From Eleusine coracana subsp. coracana (lineage: Eukaryota; Streptophyta; Magnoliopsida; Poales; Poaceae), in contig CM064417.1 of assembly GCA_032690845.1 (NCBI GenBank), positions 25,689,110 to 25,753,109 on the forward strand: a stretch of 64,000 nt of DNA, written 5' to 3'. Made by a program: the position numbers and the translations under genes. Below are positions 33,827 to 46,061 of this stretch, piece after piece (position 1 is the first letter of the stretch; every line of letters begins with the position of its first letter). The notes beneath the pieces were generated by a model. It was not told the DNA's origin. It saw nothing but the letters and a program-made list of their open reading frames with translations, and ran no database searches.

Positions 33827-36800
33827 ATGTCAGGAAGTGATGGAGAGGGTGCTTCGCCCTCAAAATTTGATGAGAGCGTGAGCCAAAGTCAGCTACAGAA
33901 GGCTTTGCAGGCGGTTCAGAGTGATTTGGCAGAGACGATCACCAGGGCCGTCACCGACGCCGTCGCCAAGCTTCACCTGGGAGAAAGCATTGAGCGGTTG
34001 GATAAGAGAGTCTCTAAGTTAACTGATCAGGTTGTCAAATTGGAGACCGCTTACAAGACCATCAACACCAACACCAACACCAACACCAACAACGACGTTG
34101 AAGACGATCATGATGAAGAAATGGTCTATAAGACTGATGGCACCGTCGATAGGTCAGCTACAAGGACCACAAGGTTACGACGTCATTTGCTACGTAACCC
34201 TCAAGGTATGGGTGGTTTCCACAATCACAACCATCGCACACAAGGTAACCATGCTCCAGATGGCCCGTATGCTAAAATTAAGTTTTCAATTCCTTCGTTT
34301 TCGGGTCAGTACGATGGTGATGCTTACCTTGATTGGGAAATGACTGTTGAACAAAAATTTAATGCCCACCTTGTTCCTGAATAACATAGAGTTAGACAAG
34401 CCACTAGTGAGTTTAAGGACTTTGCTATTGTTTGGTGAAGTGGTCTAGCTGCTGAAACTGATTTGCCTACTACCTGGGAAGAACTTAAGGTAGCAATGCG
34501 TGATCGTTTTGTTACTCCTTCTTTTTTATACAGAGATTCGTAATAAATTACAGCTTTTAGATCAAGGAGATAAAACTGTTTAGGAGTATTTTAGTTAGCT
34601 TTAGAAGGGTTTGATTTGTTATGCTGTGGTTGAAAAAGTAGAAGATCAGATTTGCCGCTTTTATTCTGGTTTGAGAAAAGAAATTCAGGACATCCTTGAT
34701 TATAAAGAATTTTATATCCTCAACCAGTGTTTCCAGTATGTTATGCTTGCAGAAAAAGAATCACAAGGACTTTTCTAGGCTTTTGAGGAGTACAGCAAGT
34801 CCAGGACTTTCTACCCACCACGGCCGGTGGGGACTTCGGGGCTGCCCAAGCCATCTTTCCGGCCGCCCCCACCAGCAGCTGCCAAGGGAACTAGTGTTGT
34901 TTCTGCAGCACCAAGATCAGCCCCTGCCCCTTCTACGCGCTCAGGTAAAAATTCTGTGCAGTTACCAGCTAGTAGTGCCTCCTCTGTTGCTTCGACAGGA
35001 CGCACTACAGGGATTCAGTGCCACCGTTGCCATGGTCTTGGACATGTGCAGAAAGATTGCCCAAATAGGCGGGCATAAGTGACGACAAACGATGGCGGTT
35101 ACATGAGCACCTCTGATGCGGAGGATGAGGAGTAGGATGTCGTTGCCACCAGCGGCAACCTCGTCCTTGGAGGCGGAGATACCACGGGCTACATGAATAT
35201 TATTGTGCAGTGTGTGCTTAGCACATAAATCCAGCAGCCCGAGACGATGCAGTGACATAACTTGTTCTAGATTTTCTTCGTCATCAAGAACCGCCGAGCA
35301 CATGTCATCATTGATGGAGGAAGCTGCAACAATTTAGTGAGTCTAATATGGTTAAGAAGCTTGATTTAACCACATGCCCACATCCACATCCATACTACAT
35401 TCAGTGGTTAAATGACTCTGGAAAAGCTAAGATAATACAAACTTGCAAAGTTCCTTTTTTTATTAGTTCTTATGTGGATTTTGTTGATTGTGATGTTTTA
35501 CCCATGCAAGCATGTTCAGTTTTATTGGGTAGACCTTGGGAATTTGATAATGATGTTGTACACCATGGTAAAAGCAATAAGTACACTTTTATGCATAAAG
35601 AAACTAAAATTACTTTGTTACCAATGACCCCAGCTGAAATTGTACAAGCTGATTTAGAAAGAGCTGCTAGTTTGAAAAATAAAGGTCCTGAAATCTAGCA
35701 ACCTGTTAATTCTGATTCTAGACCTAGTAATGTTAATGATTCTTCAAGTTCTAAGGGTGCTGGAATCAAATTACAAGGTCGTTCATGTCTTGCCACAAAA
35801 TCTAAGCTTGCTAAAATTTCTACTGATGATATTTGCTATGTTTTGATATGCAAATAAGCTTTGTTTTCGCTTGGTGATATTGCTTCTAGTGCTTTGCTTC
35901 CTACTGTCACTAACCTTTTTTAGGAGTATGAGGATGTTTTCCCAGCTGAGATACCCCCGGGATTGCCACCTTTGAGAGGGATTGAGCATCAAATTGATTT
36001 GATTCCTGGTGCTACTTTGCCAAACCGTGCTGCTTATAGGACCAACCCTGAGGAGACTAAGGAGATACAACGACAAGTCCAAGACCTTTTGGATCGTGGG
36101 TATGTTCATCAATTACTTAGTCCTTGTGCTGTTCTTGTACTTTTGGTTCCTAAGAAAGATGGTTCTTGACGTATGTGTGTAGATTGTAGAGCCATTAATA
36201 ACATTACTATTAGGTATCATCATCCTATTCCTATGCTAGACGACATGCTTGATGAGTTATGTGGTGCTATAATTTTCACTAAAATTGATTTGCGTAGTGG
36301 CTACCATCAAATTAGAATGAAACTTGGAGATGAATGGAAAACAGCTTTCAAAACCAAATCGGGTTGTATGAGTGGTTAGTAATGCCTTTTGGTTTAACTA
36401 ATACACCTAGTACTTTCATGTGTTTGATGAATGAGGTTTTAAGACCTTTTATTGGCAAATTTGTGGTTGTTTACTTTGATGATATCTTGATTTATAGCAA
36501 ATCCATGGATGATCATATGATTCATTTGCGTGCTGTTTTTGATGCTTTGCAAGTTGTATGTTTATTTGGTAACCTTGAGAAGTGCACCTTTTGCATGGAT
36601 CGAGTCTCTTTTCTTGGCTATGTTGTAACTCCACAGGAAATTAAGGTGGGTGAGGCGAAGATTGAAGCCATAAAGAGCTGCCCTGTACCAAAAACTATCA
36701 CATAGGTGAGGAGTTTTCTTGGTCTTGCAGGTTTCTACCACCACTTTGTCAAAGATTTCAGCACCATTGCTGTACCATTGCATGAGTTGACAAAGAAGGG

Positions 36801-38528
36801 CATTGACTTCCATTGGGGTAAGATACATCATGAGTCTTTTGATGCTTTGAAGGACAAACTTACACATGCACCATAGCTGCAATTACCCAATTTGGATAAG
36901 ACTTTTGAGCTTGAATGTGATGCTAGTGGTATAGAGATTGGAGGTGTTTTGATGCAAGATGGTAAACCTGTTACATACTTTAGTGAGAAAATTACTGGGC
37001 CTGTTTTGAATTATTCCACATATAATAAGGAATTATATGCACTTGTACGTTGTTTAGAGACGTGGCGTCATTATTTGTTGTCCAAAGAATTTGTTATTCA
37101 TTCTGATCATGAATCACTTAAGTATATTCGTTCTCAATGCAATTTGAACCATAAAGATGCTAAATGGATTGAGTTTATTGAGTCTTTTCCTTATATTATT
37201 AAACATAAGAAAGGGAAGGATAATGTGATTGCTGATGCTTTATCTAGGCGATATACTTTGTTGTCTCAACTTGATTGTAGAATTTTTGGACTTTAGGCAA
37301 TTAAAGAACAATATGTTACTGATGTTGATTTTAAAGATATATTGCTACAGTGTAAAGAAGGTCGTGCTTGGAACAAATTTGTGTTGAATGATGGTTTTTT
37401 GTTTAGAGCTAACCGCCTATGCATTCCAGTTGGTTTTGTTCGTCTGTTGTTGTTGCAAGAGGCGCATGGAGGTGGATTGATGGGTCATTTTGGTGCTAAG
37501 AAGACGAAGGATATTTTGGCCACACACTTCTTTTGGCCAAGAATGAGGAAAGATGTTGAGCGTTTCGTTGCTCGCTGCACTACATGTCAAAAAGCTAGTC
37601 TTGCTTGAATCCACATGGTTTATACATGCCACTTCCTGTTCCTTCTTTTCCTTGGGCGGATATTTCTATGGACTAAGAGGGGGAGTGATAGCATTTTTGT
37701 TGTTGTGGATCGTTTTTCTAAGATGGCACACTTTATACCACGTCATAAAACTAATGATGCTAGTTACATTGCTGACCTCTTTTTCAAAGAAATTGTACGT
37801 TTGCATGGTATGCCATCTACTGTTGTTTCAGATCGTGATGCAAAATTCTTGAGTCACTTTTGGCGCCCGCTTTGGAATAAGTTGGGTACAAAGTTGCTAT
37901 TTTCTACAACTTGTCATCCACAAACTGATGGACAAACTAAGGTTGTGAACCGCACTTTGGGCACTATGCTGAGAGCTATTTTGAAGAAAAATTTCAAGCA
38001 ATGGGAAGAATGCTTGCCTTATGTTGAGTTTGCTTATAATCGGGCAGCACATTCTACTACCAAAGTAAGTCCCTTCAACGTAGTGTATGGTTTTGATCCC
38101 CGTACTCCAGTTGATATACTTCCTCTACCTATTAATTTGAGAGAGTTCATGTTGATGCTAAGGAGCATGCTGAATTTATATTGCAAATGCATGAGACCAC
38201 TAGACTTAGCATTGAAAAGATGAATAAAAAGTATAAAATTCCTGGTAGTAAAGGTAGAAAGGAAGTAAAGCTTAATGTAGGAGATTTAGTGTGGTTACAC
38301 TTGAGGAAGGATAAATTTCCAGAATTGAGAAAGTCTAAACTTATGCCTAGAGCTTATGGTCCATTCAAAATAATATAGAAGATTAATGATAATGCATACA
38401 AACTTGAGTTGCCTCCCGAGTTCGGGGTTAGTCCTACTTTTAACATTTCAGATTTGAAACCATACTTGGGACAAGAGGATGAGTTTGAGTCGAGGACGAC
38501 TCCACTTCAAGAGGGGGGGGGGGGGGGG
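33827..38528 (+). pseudogene. gag-pol of element B (heavily decayed)
   Basis: The start ATG is at 33827 (MSGSDGEG). The gag segment is open to a TAA at 34382-34384. After that there are more than a dozen stops and several frameshifts. Recognisable parts are the CCHC knuckle CHRCHGLGHVQKDC near 35020-35060, RT with YFDDILIYS near 36476-36500 (a 1-nt shift just upstream near 36360), RNase H ELECDASG near 36910, the integrase zinc finger near 37470-37600 and VSDRDAKF near 37827. The integrase has lost about 20 bases before the KRGSDSIF segment (37670). A 16-G run (38513-38528) replaces the normal PPT and acidic tail. It carries a TAA at 35226 at the same place as the TAA at 10195 in A. Confidence 0.85.
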
Positions 38529-39078
38529 TGATGAGGACATCACTCCTATGTATACACACAACACTCCTTCAATTCTGGACTTGCAAGGTCCAATGACTAG
38601 AGCTCGTGCATGACGACTAAATTTAGAGGTGAGCTCGTTCCTACGTTCTTTGCTATATGTTCCTTTTGAGAATGGATTGCTACCTAATGATTATTTTATG
38701 ATTAGGAACCATGGAGAACACCAGGAGATGATGGGAGAAGGAGTTGGGAATGTGGAGGACCAGCAAGTGATTGGAAGCCAAGGTGGAGGCCCAATCAAAA
38801 CCGACTTCGAGTTTGTTTTGGGGCCTAGGACCAGTCTGCATTAAAACAGTCGCCCAGGACGAATACGGACTCGGATTCGGACGTTCTACATATGCACGGA
38901 AAGATAAGGAGAAGACCTTTCCAATGCCGGCCGGCGCATGTCAAAATTCATCTGGAGTCATCGGGAATCATCGAAACAAGAGAGGATCCAGAATCTGTAT
39001 CGGTGCTGTGTCGCCTATTTTTGGCCTTTGGGCTTTGCATCCAGTTGAGCCCAATTAGAGGCGCGTCCAGAGGGTCGT
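38529..39078 (+). repeat. 3' LTR of element B, first part
   Basis: Begins TGATGAGGACATCACTCC after the G run and matches other LTRs of this family until GAGGGTCGT, where element D is inserted. The rest of the LTR is at 45689-46061. Confidence 0.88.
39074..39078. repeat. Target-site duplication of element D (left)
   Basis: GTCGT at 39074-39078 is repeated exactly at 45684-45688, flanking element D inside the LTR of B. Confidence 0.9.
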
Positions 39079-39717
39079 TGATGAGGACATTAACGACATA
39101 CGAATAATGACGACGGAAGATGGCGCGCCAAACCAAGCTGTCACGCCTCCACCTCTCGTCGTCGCGCCTCCTCGAGTTACGGATCCATCTTCTAACGAGA
39201 CGACGACGTACAAGGGCCCAATCACTAGAGCTCGAGCCCAGGAATTGAAGACGGTTTTGATGCTAAGGAACGACGGCCCAGGATGATGTCGCCCGAAGGC
39301 CCACGTGGCCCAAGTCGCACGACTCCCTCTCCACCGCGCGCCTCTCCACTTCAGCCGGCCCTAGATGCCTCGTCCTCCCCCTATATAGTCAAGGGCTGCG
39401 CCCCTTGTAATCTTGAGTTTTGTTTTAAGTTTAGCTTAGCTATACATCCGTCTCTCGACGTGAATTCAGAACTCCACCTTCGTGCAATACATCAGATTGC
39501 TCGCCTCTAATTCTTGCTCATTCTTCGATTGCGCGTAAGAATAGATCCTCGTGATCAGGTTGATCTTGTTTACCGCAAGGTTAATATCCTCCGGAAGTTG
39601 GTTCAGCGATTGCATTGGCGCTTCGACTTGCTCGTCGTAGTCGGATCGTGAGGGTCGACATCCACCAAATCGAAGTTATCTCCACTCGCCGAAAGATCGG
39701 GCACCCTACACCTATCA
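39079..39717 (+). repeat. 5' LTR of element D
   Basis: A 639-bp LTR. The TATA-like CTATATAG lies at 39381-39388, after CCTCCCC. It is nearly identical to 45045-45683. Confidence 0.94.
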
Positions 39718-40705
39718 AGTGGTATCAGATTCCAGTGTTTCTCGGTGAGTTTTATCCAAGTCCACATAAACCGAAAACTACAAAAAAAAGTTTACCCCAG
39801 TACGGTTTTGAGCCTCGCACTTTCGTTCAATAATTTGCGTTGTTGAGTTTTTGTGCTTTCGCTTTTGATCGTTGCTGGTACACTGTGTTTCATCGTTTTC
39901 TTCCTATCATCGTCGTATCCTTCCGCCGTGCCGCGTGTTTTCACCACCACAGTTTGCTTTCCGCCGCATCTGTTTACCTCGCCTCGCTGATCGAGTCCTA
40001 CTCGGTTACGTCGTGACCCACTCGCCTCGCTGATCGAGTCCTACTCGGTTACGTCATGACCCGCTCGCCTCGCTGATCGAGTCCTACTCGGTTACGTCGT
40101 GACCCGCTCGCCTCGCCCTGTGTTTGGGTCTGTTCGGTTTCGTGTGTCCCTACTCTTTTTATTACCGTTCTACCCCTGCCTAAAAAAAAAAGTGCTTGTG
40201 CTTAATTGCTTATTTGAGGTCTCATTGTTTATATTTTCAGCAAAAAGTATTAAAAAAAAGAGAAAAAAAAGAAAAAAAAAGAAAAAAAAAAGAAAAAAAA
40301 AAGAAAGGAAAAAAAAGAGAAAAAAAAAAGAGCGGCCGAGCAACACAGGCGACGCGTTCTTGCTGCACTTTGTTTTGATCCTTTTTCCTTCCTCTTGCAC
40401 TTGTACCGGCAGCAATCTTTTCGCGTTTAGCACCATTATTCAGCTTTGCAGTTATTGTTTGAATTGTGCTAACCCTTGGATTGAGTGCAGCCTCCTAGCC
40501 CCACAAATTTTCTACTACGAGCAGGTTTTTGTTTCACCACGCAATCGCTCCTCCAATCTTCCATCGATTTTTCCTGTGGTTGCAGTTCACGCTTGCGTGC
40601 TTGGTAAGGACGGGTAAGAATTTGATAACAGCTTTTTGATTGAGCTTTTCACCCACCACTCACCTCTTGTTGTAGGATCCCGCTTTTTGTATTGCTTGTG
40701 TTTCT
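39718..40705 (+). other. PBS and 5' leader of element D
   Basis: PBS TGGTATCAGA starts at 39720. The leader contains three tandem 43-bp units (about 39978-40106) and a long A/G-only tract (about 40246-40332). The open frames across the tract are low-complexity Lys or Phe runs and are not genes. Confidence 0.75.
39978..40106 (+). repeat. 43-bp tandem repeat, three copies, in leader of D
   Basis: The unit GCCTCGCTGATCGAGTCCTA and following bases start at 39981, 40024 and 40067, an exact 43-bp spacing with only one or two differences. The flanking CTCGCCTCG continues a partial fourth unit. Confidence 0.9.
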
Positions 40706-43700
40706 ATGGCAGAAAACAACTCGAAGTCGGAGGAGCTCACCCTCCAGGATGTCCAGGCACAGGTTGACGGTCTACAAAACGACATGAAGACGATGCACGA
40801 GAGACTTGACTCCAGGATGTCCAGGCACAGGGTACGTGTTCCTATTAATGATTCTTTTGCCAAAATAAAATTTCGTATTCCCACTTTTAATGGCAAATAT
40901 GATCCGGGTGCTTATCTTGATTGGGAATTAGAGGTTGAACAAAAATTTGCATGCCATGATATTCCTGCTAATTTACAAGTTAAGGCTGCTATTAGTGAAT
41001 TTACTGAATTTGCTTTACTTTGGTGGCGTGAGTATAGACAAAGATATCCTGATAATATTCCAACCACTTGGACGGCATTAAAAGCTGCTATGCGTCATCG
41101 TTTTGTGCCGTCATATTATGCTAGAGATTTGCTTAATCAAATGCAGCGTTTTCAACAAGGTTCACTTTCCGTAGAGGATTATTATCAAGCTTTGCAAAAG
41201 GGTATGATTCGCTGTGGTTTAGTTGAACTGGATGATGCTGCTATGGCTCGCTTTAGGGGTGGGTTAAATCGTGACATTTAGAACATTCTTGATTATAAGC
41301 ATTATGATGATATGACCACCTTATTTGAATATGCTTGTAAAGCTGAACGTGAAGTGCAGGATCGACAATCTTCGTCCAGACCTAACATTTTTGTAGGGTC
41401 CAAGGCGCCTTCAGCTCCACGGCCGACACCTCCTTCCACGTCGCGCGACCACTCCTCGACCACGTCCAGGTCGAGTGCTCCATCCACGGCCAAATCTGCC
41501 TCGATTGTACCGTCCTCCTCGTCGTCTGGACGAGCTCGTGATATTCAGTGTCACCGTTGCCGAGGATTTGGTCATGTGATACGCGATTGTCCGAATAAAC
41601 GAACTATGTTGATTCGTGACGACGGTGGGTATTCTTCTGCTAGTGATTCTGAGGATATTCAGCACACTATGCTTGCCACTAATCATGCAGATAATACGGA
41701 GCTTCATGTGGACTCTAGTGCCGCCGACAGGTATGCAACTCTTGTTGTGCAGCGTGTTCTTAGTACACAGGTCGTTCAGGATGAAAAGCATCAGCGCCAC
41801 AACATTTTTCATATCAAAGGCGTTGTGCAAGAACGAGCGGTGCGTATAATCATCGATGGTGGCAGTTGCAATAATTTGGCTAGTACGACCTTGGTGGAGC
41901 AGTTGTCATTGCCAACAAGGAAGCATCCACATCCTTATCACGTTCAATGGCTTAATGATGGCGGCAAAATAAAGGTAACACGCTCGGTACGTGTTCCTTT
42001 CTCTCTTGGTGCCTATTCTGATTTTGTAGATTGTGATGTTGTTCCAATGGAAGCATGCTCTTTGTTGCTTGGCCGTCCTTGGCAATATGATGTTGATAGT
42101 GTTCATCATGGTCGCTCCAATTATTATTCCTTCATATTTAAGGGTCAGAAAATTGTTATTCATCCTATGACACCTGAACAAGTTCTTAAAGATGATATTG
42201 CTCGAGCGACAAAAGCTGCAAAATTGGTTACATCGCCTCCTGTTGCACCTGTTCAACATGATATCAAATTGAATAACCCTATCTTGCTTGCTACACGTGC
42301 TGATTTTGATGAATTACATGATGCTAATCTGCTTTGCTATGCGCTAGTTTGCTCTCGTATGCTTGTTTCACTAGATGAGGCGCCTATGTTGCATATTCCT
42401 CCTGCTGTTGCTAACCTTTTGCAGGACTATAAAGATGTTTTTCCCGCTGAATTGCCGTCGGGTCTTCCTCCTATTCGTGGCATAGAACATCAGATTGATT
42501 TAATTCCAGGCGCGCAGCTTCCTAATCGCGCCCCGTACCGTACAAATCCTGAGGAGACGAAAGAAATTCAGCGTCAAGTGCAGGCATTGCTTGATAAAGG
42601 TTACATTCGTGAGTCTCTCAGCCCTTGTTCGGTTCCTATTTTGCTTGTTCCTAAGAAAGATGGTTCTTGGCGTATGTGTGTAGATTGTTGCGCAATTAAC
42701 AATATTACAATTCGTTATCGATATCCTATACCACGCCTTGATGATATGCTTGATGAACTTAGTGGTGCCATAATTTTCTCTAAGGTTGATTTGCGTAGTG
42801 GTTACCATCAAATAAGAATGAAATTAGGAGATGAATGGAAAACGGCTTTTAAAACTAAATTTGGCTTGTATGAATGGTTGGTTATGCCGTTTGGATTGTC
42901 TAATGCTCCTAGCACTTTTATGCGCTTAATGAATGAAGTTCTTCGGCCTTTCATTGGAATATTTGTTGTTGTCTATTTTGATGATATCCTTATATACAGC
43001 AAATCCATGAATGAGCATTTAGATCATTTGCGTGCTGTTTTTGATGCTTTGCGTGCTGCTCACTTGTTTGGGAACATGGAAAAATGCACTTTTTGCACGC
43101 AACGTGTTTCGTTTCTTGGATATGTTGTTACTCCACAGGGCATTGAGGTCGATAGCAGCAAGGTGGACGCCATTCAGAGTTGGCCCCAACCGACGACGGT
43201 CACACAGGTTCGCAGTTTTCTTGGTCTTGCAGGCTTCTATCGTCGTTTTGTGCGGGATTTCAGTTCTATTGCTGCACCATTACATGAGCTGACCAAGAAG
43301 GGTGCGCCATTTGAGTGGGGCGCACCACAAGACGACGCATTCAACACTTTAAAGGAACGGTTAACTCATGCTCCTCTCTTACAATTGCCTAATTTTGATA
43401 AAGTGTTTGAATTGGAATGTGATGCTAGTGGAATTGGTTTGGGTGCTGTTTTGTTGCAAGATCATAAACCCATTGCTTATTTTAGTGAGAAGTTAAGTGG
43501 TGCTGCTCTTAAATATTCCACTTATGATAAAGAACTTTATGCTTTAGTAAGAACTTTGCAAACATGGCAGCATTATTTATGGCCTCGCGAATTTATTATT
43601 CATTCTGATCATGAGGCTTTGAAACATATTAGAACCCAAACTAATCTGAAGCGTCGTCATGCTAAATGGGTTGAATTTATTGAATCTTTTCCATACATCA

Positions 43701-45207
43701 TTAAACATAAAAACGGAAAGGAAAATGTGATTGCCGATGCTTTGTCTCGTCGTTATATGATGCTGTCCCAATTAGACTTTAAAATCTTTGGTTTGCAAGC
43801 TTTGAAAGATCAATATGTGAATGATGCTAATTTTCATGATATTATGATGCATTGTAAGGATGGCAAACCTTGGGGCAAATTTCATATGCAGGATGGGTTC
43901 CTGTTTCGTGCTAACAAGCTGTGTATTCCAGCTAGCTCGGTTCGTCTTTTGTTGTTACAGGAGGCGCATGGAGGTGGTCTTATGGGTCACTTCGGAGTTT
44001 TCAAGACACATGAGGTGTTGACCGACCATTTCTTTTGGCCACGGATGCGCCGTGATGTTGAGCGCCTTGTTGCACGTTGTACTACATGTCAAAAAGCTAA
44101 ATCTCGTTTGGGTAATCATGGTTTGTATATGCCCTTGCCTGTTCCCTCTTCTCCTTGGCATGATATTTCGATGGATTTTGTTTTGGATTGCCTCGCACTA
44201 AGAAGGGGAGGGACAGTATTTTTGTGGTTGTTGATCGTTTCTCTAAAATGGCTCACTTTATACCTTGTCATAAAACTGATGATGCCTCAAATGTTGCTGA
44301 ATTGTTCTTTAGAGAGATTGTTAGATTGCATGGAATTCCTAAAACAATTGTCTCTGATCGTGATGCTAAGTTTCTTAGTCATTTTTGGCGTTCTCTTTGG
44401 AATAAATTAGGAACCAAGCTGCTGTTTAGTACTACTTGTCATCCTCAAACTGATGGGCAAACTGAGGTAGTAAATAGAACTTTGTCTGCTATGCTTAGAG
44501 CTGTTTTAGATAAAAATTTGAGACGCTGGGAAGATTGTTTACCTCATGTTGAATTTGCTTATAATCGTGCTACACATTCTGCCACTAAGATGTGTCCTTT
44601 TGAGGTTGTTTATGGCTATGTTCCTAAGGCGCCTATTGATTTGTTTGCTATTGATGCTGAAGATGAACCACATCTTGATGCTCTTGCTCATATTGATCAC
44701 ATGAAACAATTGCATGAAGAAACACAACACAACATTGCCATTGCTAATAAAAAGTATCAAGTTGCTGGTAGTAAAGGTAGAAAACATATTTCTTTTGAAC
44801 CTGGTGATTTGGTTTGGTTGCACTTGCGTAAAGATAGATTTCCTACTTTGCGTCGTTCTAAACTGATGCCTCGTGCTGCTGGTCCTTTTAAAGTGCTAAC
44901 CAAGATTAACGATAATGCTTATGTTCTTGACTTGCCCATGGAGTTTGGTGTTTCCACTAGTTTTAATGTTGCAGATTTGAAACCATACTTGGGTGAGGAT
45001 GATGAGTTGCCGTCGAGGACGACTTCACTTCAAGAAGGGGAGGATGATGAGGACATTAACGACATACGAATAATGACGACGGAAGATGGCGCGCCAAACC
45101 AAGCTGTCACGCCTCCACCTCTCGTCGTCGCGCCTCCTCGAGTTACGGATCCATCTTCTAACGAGACGACGACGTACAAGGGCCCAATCACTAGAGCTCG
45201 AGCCTAG
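40706..45207 (+). pseudogene. gag-pol polyprotein of CRM-like element D (one stop, one 1-nt deletion)
   Basis: ATG 40706 (MAENNSKSEELTLQ). By codon: gag core with YLDWELEVEQKF near 70-85; CCHC knuckle CHRCRGFGHVIRDC near 282; protease IIDGGSCNNL near 383; RT with YFDD at 757; RNase H ELECDASGIGLG near 906; integrase zinc finger near 1094; and DDE core with SMDFV, SDRDAKF and QTDGQTEVVNR. The tail runs LQEGEDDEDIND to GPITRARA, encoded by the 3' LTR. The TAG at 41279-41281 sits where A has CAG-type sequence, so it is probably one C-to-T change. A 1-nt deletion near 44182 shifts the frame between the first integrase Asp and KKGRDSIF; the frame starting 44188 continues to 45207. Otherwise intact and the best reference copy in the window. 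Confidence 0.93.
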
Positions 45208-45683
45208 GAATTGAAAACGGTTTTGATGCTAAGGCACGACGGCCCAGGATGATGTCGCTCGAAGGCCCACGTGGCCCAAGTCGCACGACTCCCTCTCCAC
45301 CGCGCGCCTCTCCACTTCAGCCGGCCCTAGATGCCTCGTCCTCCCCCTATATAGTCAAGGGCTGCGCCCCTTGTAATCTTGAGTTTTGTTTTAAGTTTAG
45401 CTTAGCTATACATCCGTCTCTCGACGTGAATTCAGAACTCCACCTTCATGCAATACATCAGATTGCTCACCTCTAATTCTTGCTCGTTCTTTGATTGCGC
45501 GTAAGAATTGATCCTCGTGATCAGGTTGATCTTGTTTACCGCAAGGTTAATATCCTCCGGAAGTTGGTTCAGCGATTGCATTGGCGCTTCGACTTGCTCG
45601 TCGTAGTCGGATCGTGAGGGTCGACATCCACCAAATTGAAGTTATCTCCACTCGCCGAAAGATCGGGCACCCTACACCTATCA
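45045..45683 (+). repeat. 3' LTR of element D
   Basis: A 639-bp LTR; its first part encodes the Thr/Pro-rich polyprotein end. It is followed by the duplicated GTCGT (45684-45688). Confidence 0.94.
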
Positions 45684-46061
45684 GTCGTGCATGACCCTCA
45701 GGTCTTCATATACAGCCGCCACTGCACCATTAGGGTTGGGGTTTTTCTTAGATCAATTCTGTTCATAAACAGTGTCGCCGTTCATCACTTTGGGAAACCC
45801 CAACTTCATGAGCTTAATCTTTCATCTGCAATTGTGTTGCATCCTTCGTTGTTCTTGATTGTGTTCTTGATTTACAGGCAGGGGTTAGCCTTCTCGGCGA
45901 TGTCAATCGTCCTTGGACGGTAGATAACCAGAGGAGACGTCATGCTGCGATTGCGGGGTTTGGAACGTGCTGTTCTAAACACGGATCGATTTGTGTGTTG
46001 CCTCCGACCAAATCAACTTATCAAGAACCTTTCAAAAAATCAGGAACCCTTGTTCACATCA
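45684..46061 (+). repeat. 3' LTR of element B, second part
   Basis: Continues the B LTR after the D insertion (GCATGACCCTCAGGTCTTC), with the LTR TATA region CTTCATATACAG, and ends TTCACATCA at 46061. Confidence 0.88.

Larger units (their letters stand above)
39079..45683 (+). mobile_element. CRM-like Ty3/gypsy retrotransposon D (youngest, nearly intact)
   Basis: A 6605-bp element with two LTRs of exactly 639 bp (39079-39717 and 45045-45683), TGATGAGGACAT to CTATCA, exact target duplication GTCGT, PBS TGGTATCAGA at 39720 and PPT AAGAAGGGGAGGA before the 3' LTR. It belongs to a different family from A/B/C: the LTR sequence is unlike theirs, but gene order and C-terminal overlap with the LTR are the same. 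I counted about 10 substitutions between its LTRs (about 1.6 percent). The gag-pol frame has one stop and one 1-nt deletion. Confidence 0.92.
31714..46061 (+). mobile_element. CRM-like Ty3/gypsy retrotransposon B (old, split by element D)
   Basis: Same family as A. The left LTR is 31714-32636 (923 bp). The right LTR is in two pieces, 38529-39078 and 45684-46061, which also sum to 923 bp once the 5-bp duplication is removed. The flanking 5-mers GTACC and ATCCC agree at only three positions, so a target duplication is not certain. The internal part has the same order as A but is full of stops and frameshifts. Confidence 0.85.

Noticed and set aside
40099..40617. 172-codon open frame with a Lys-rich run
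   Set aside because: Low-complexity reading of the A/G tract in the leader of element D; the reverse strand gives an equal Phe/Leu frame.
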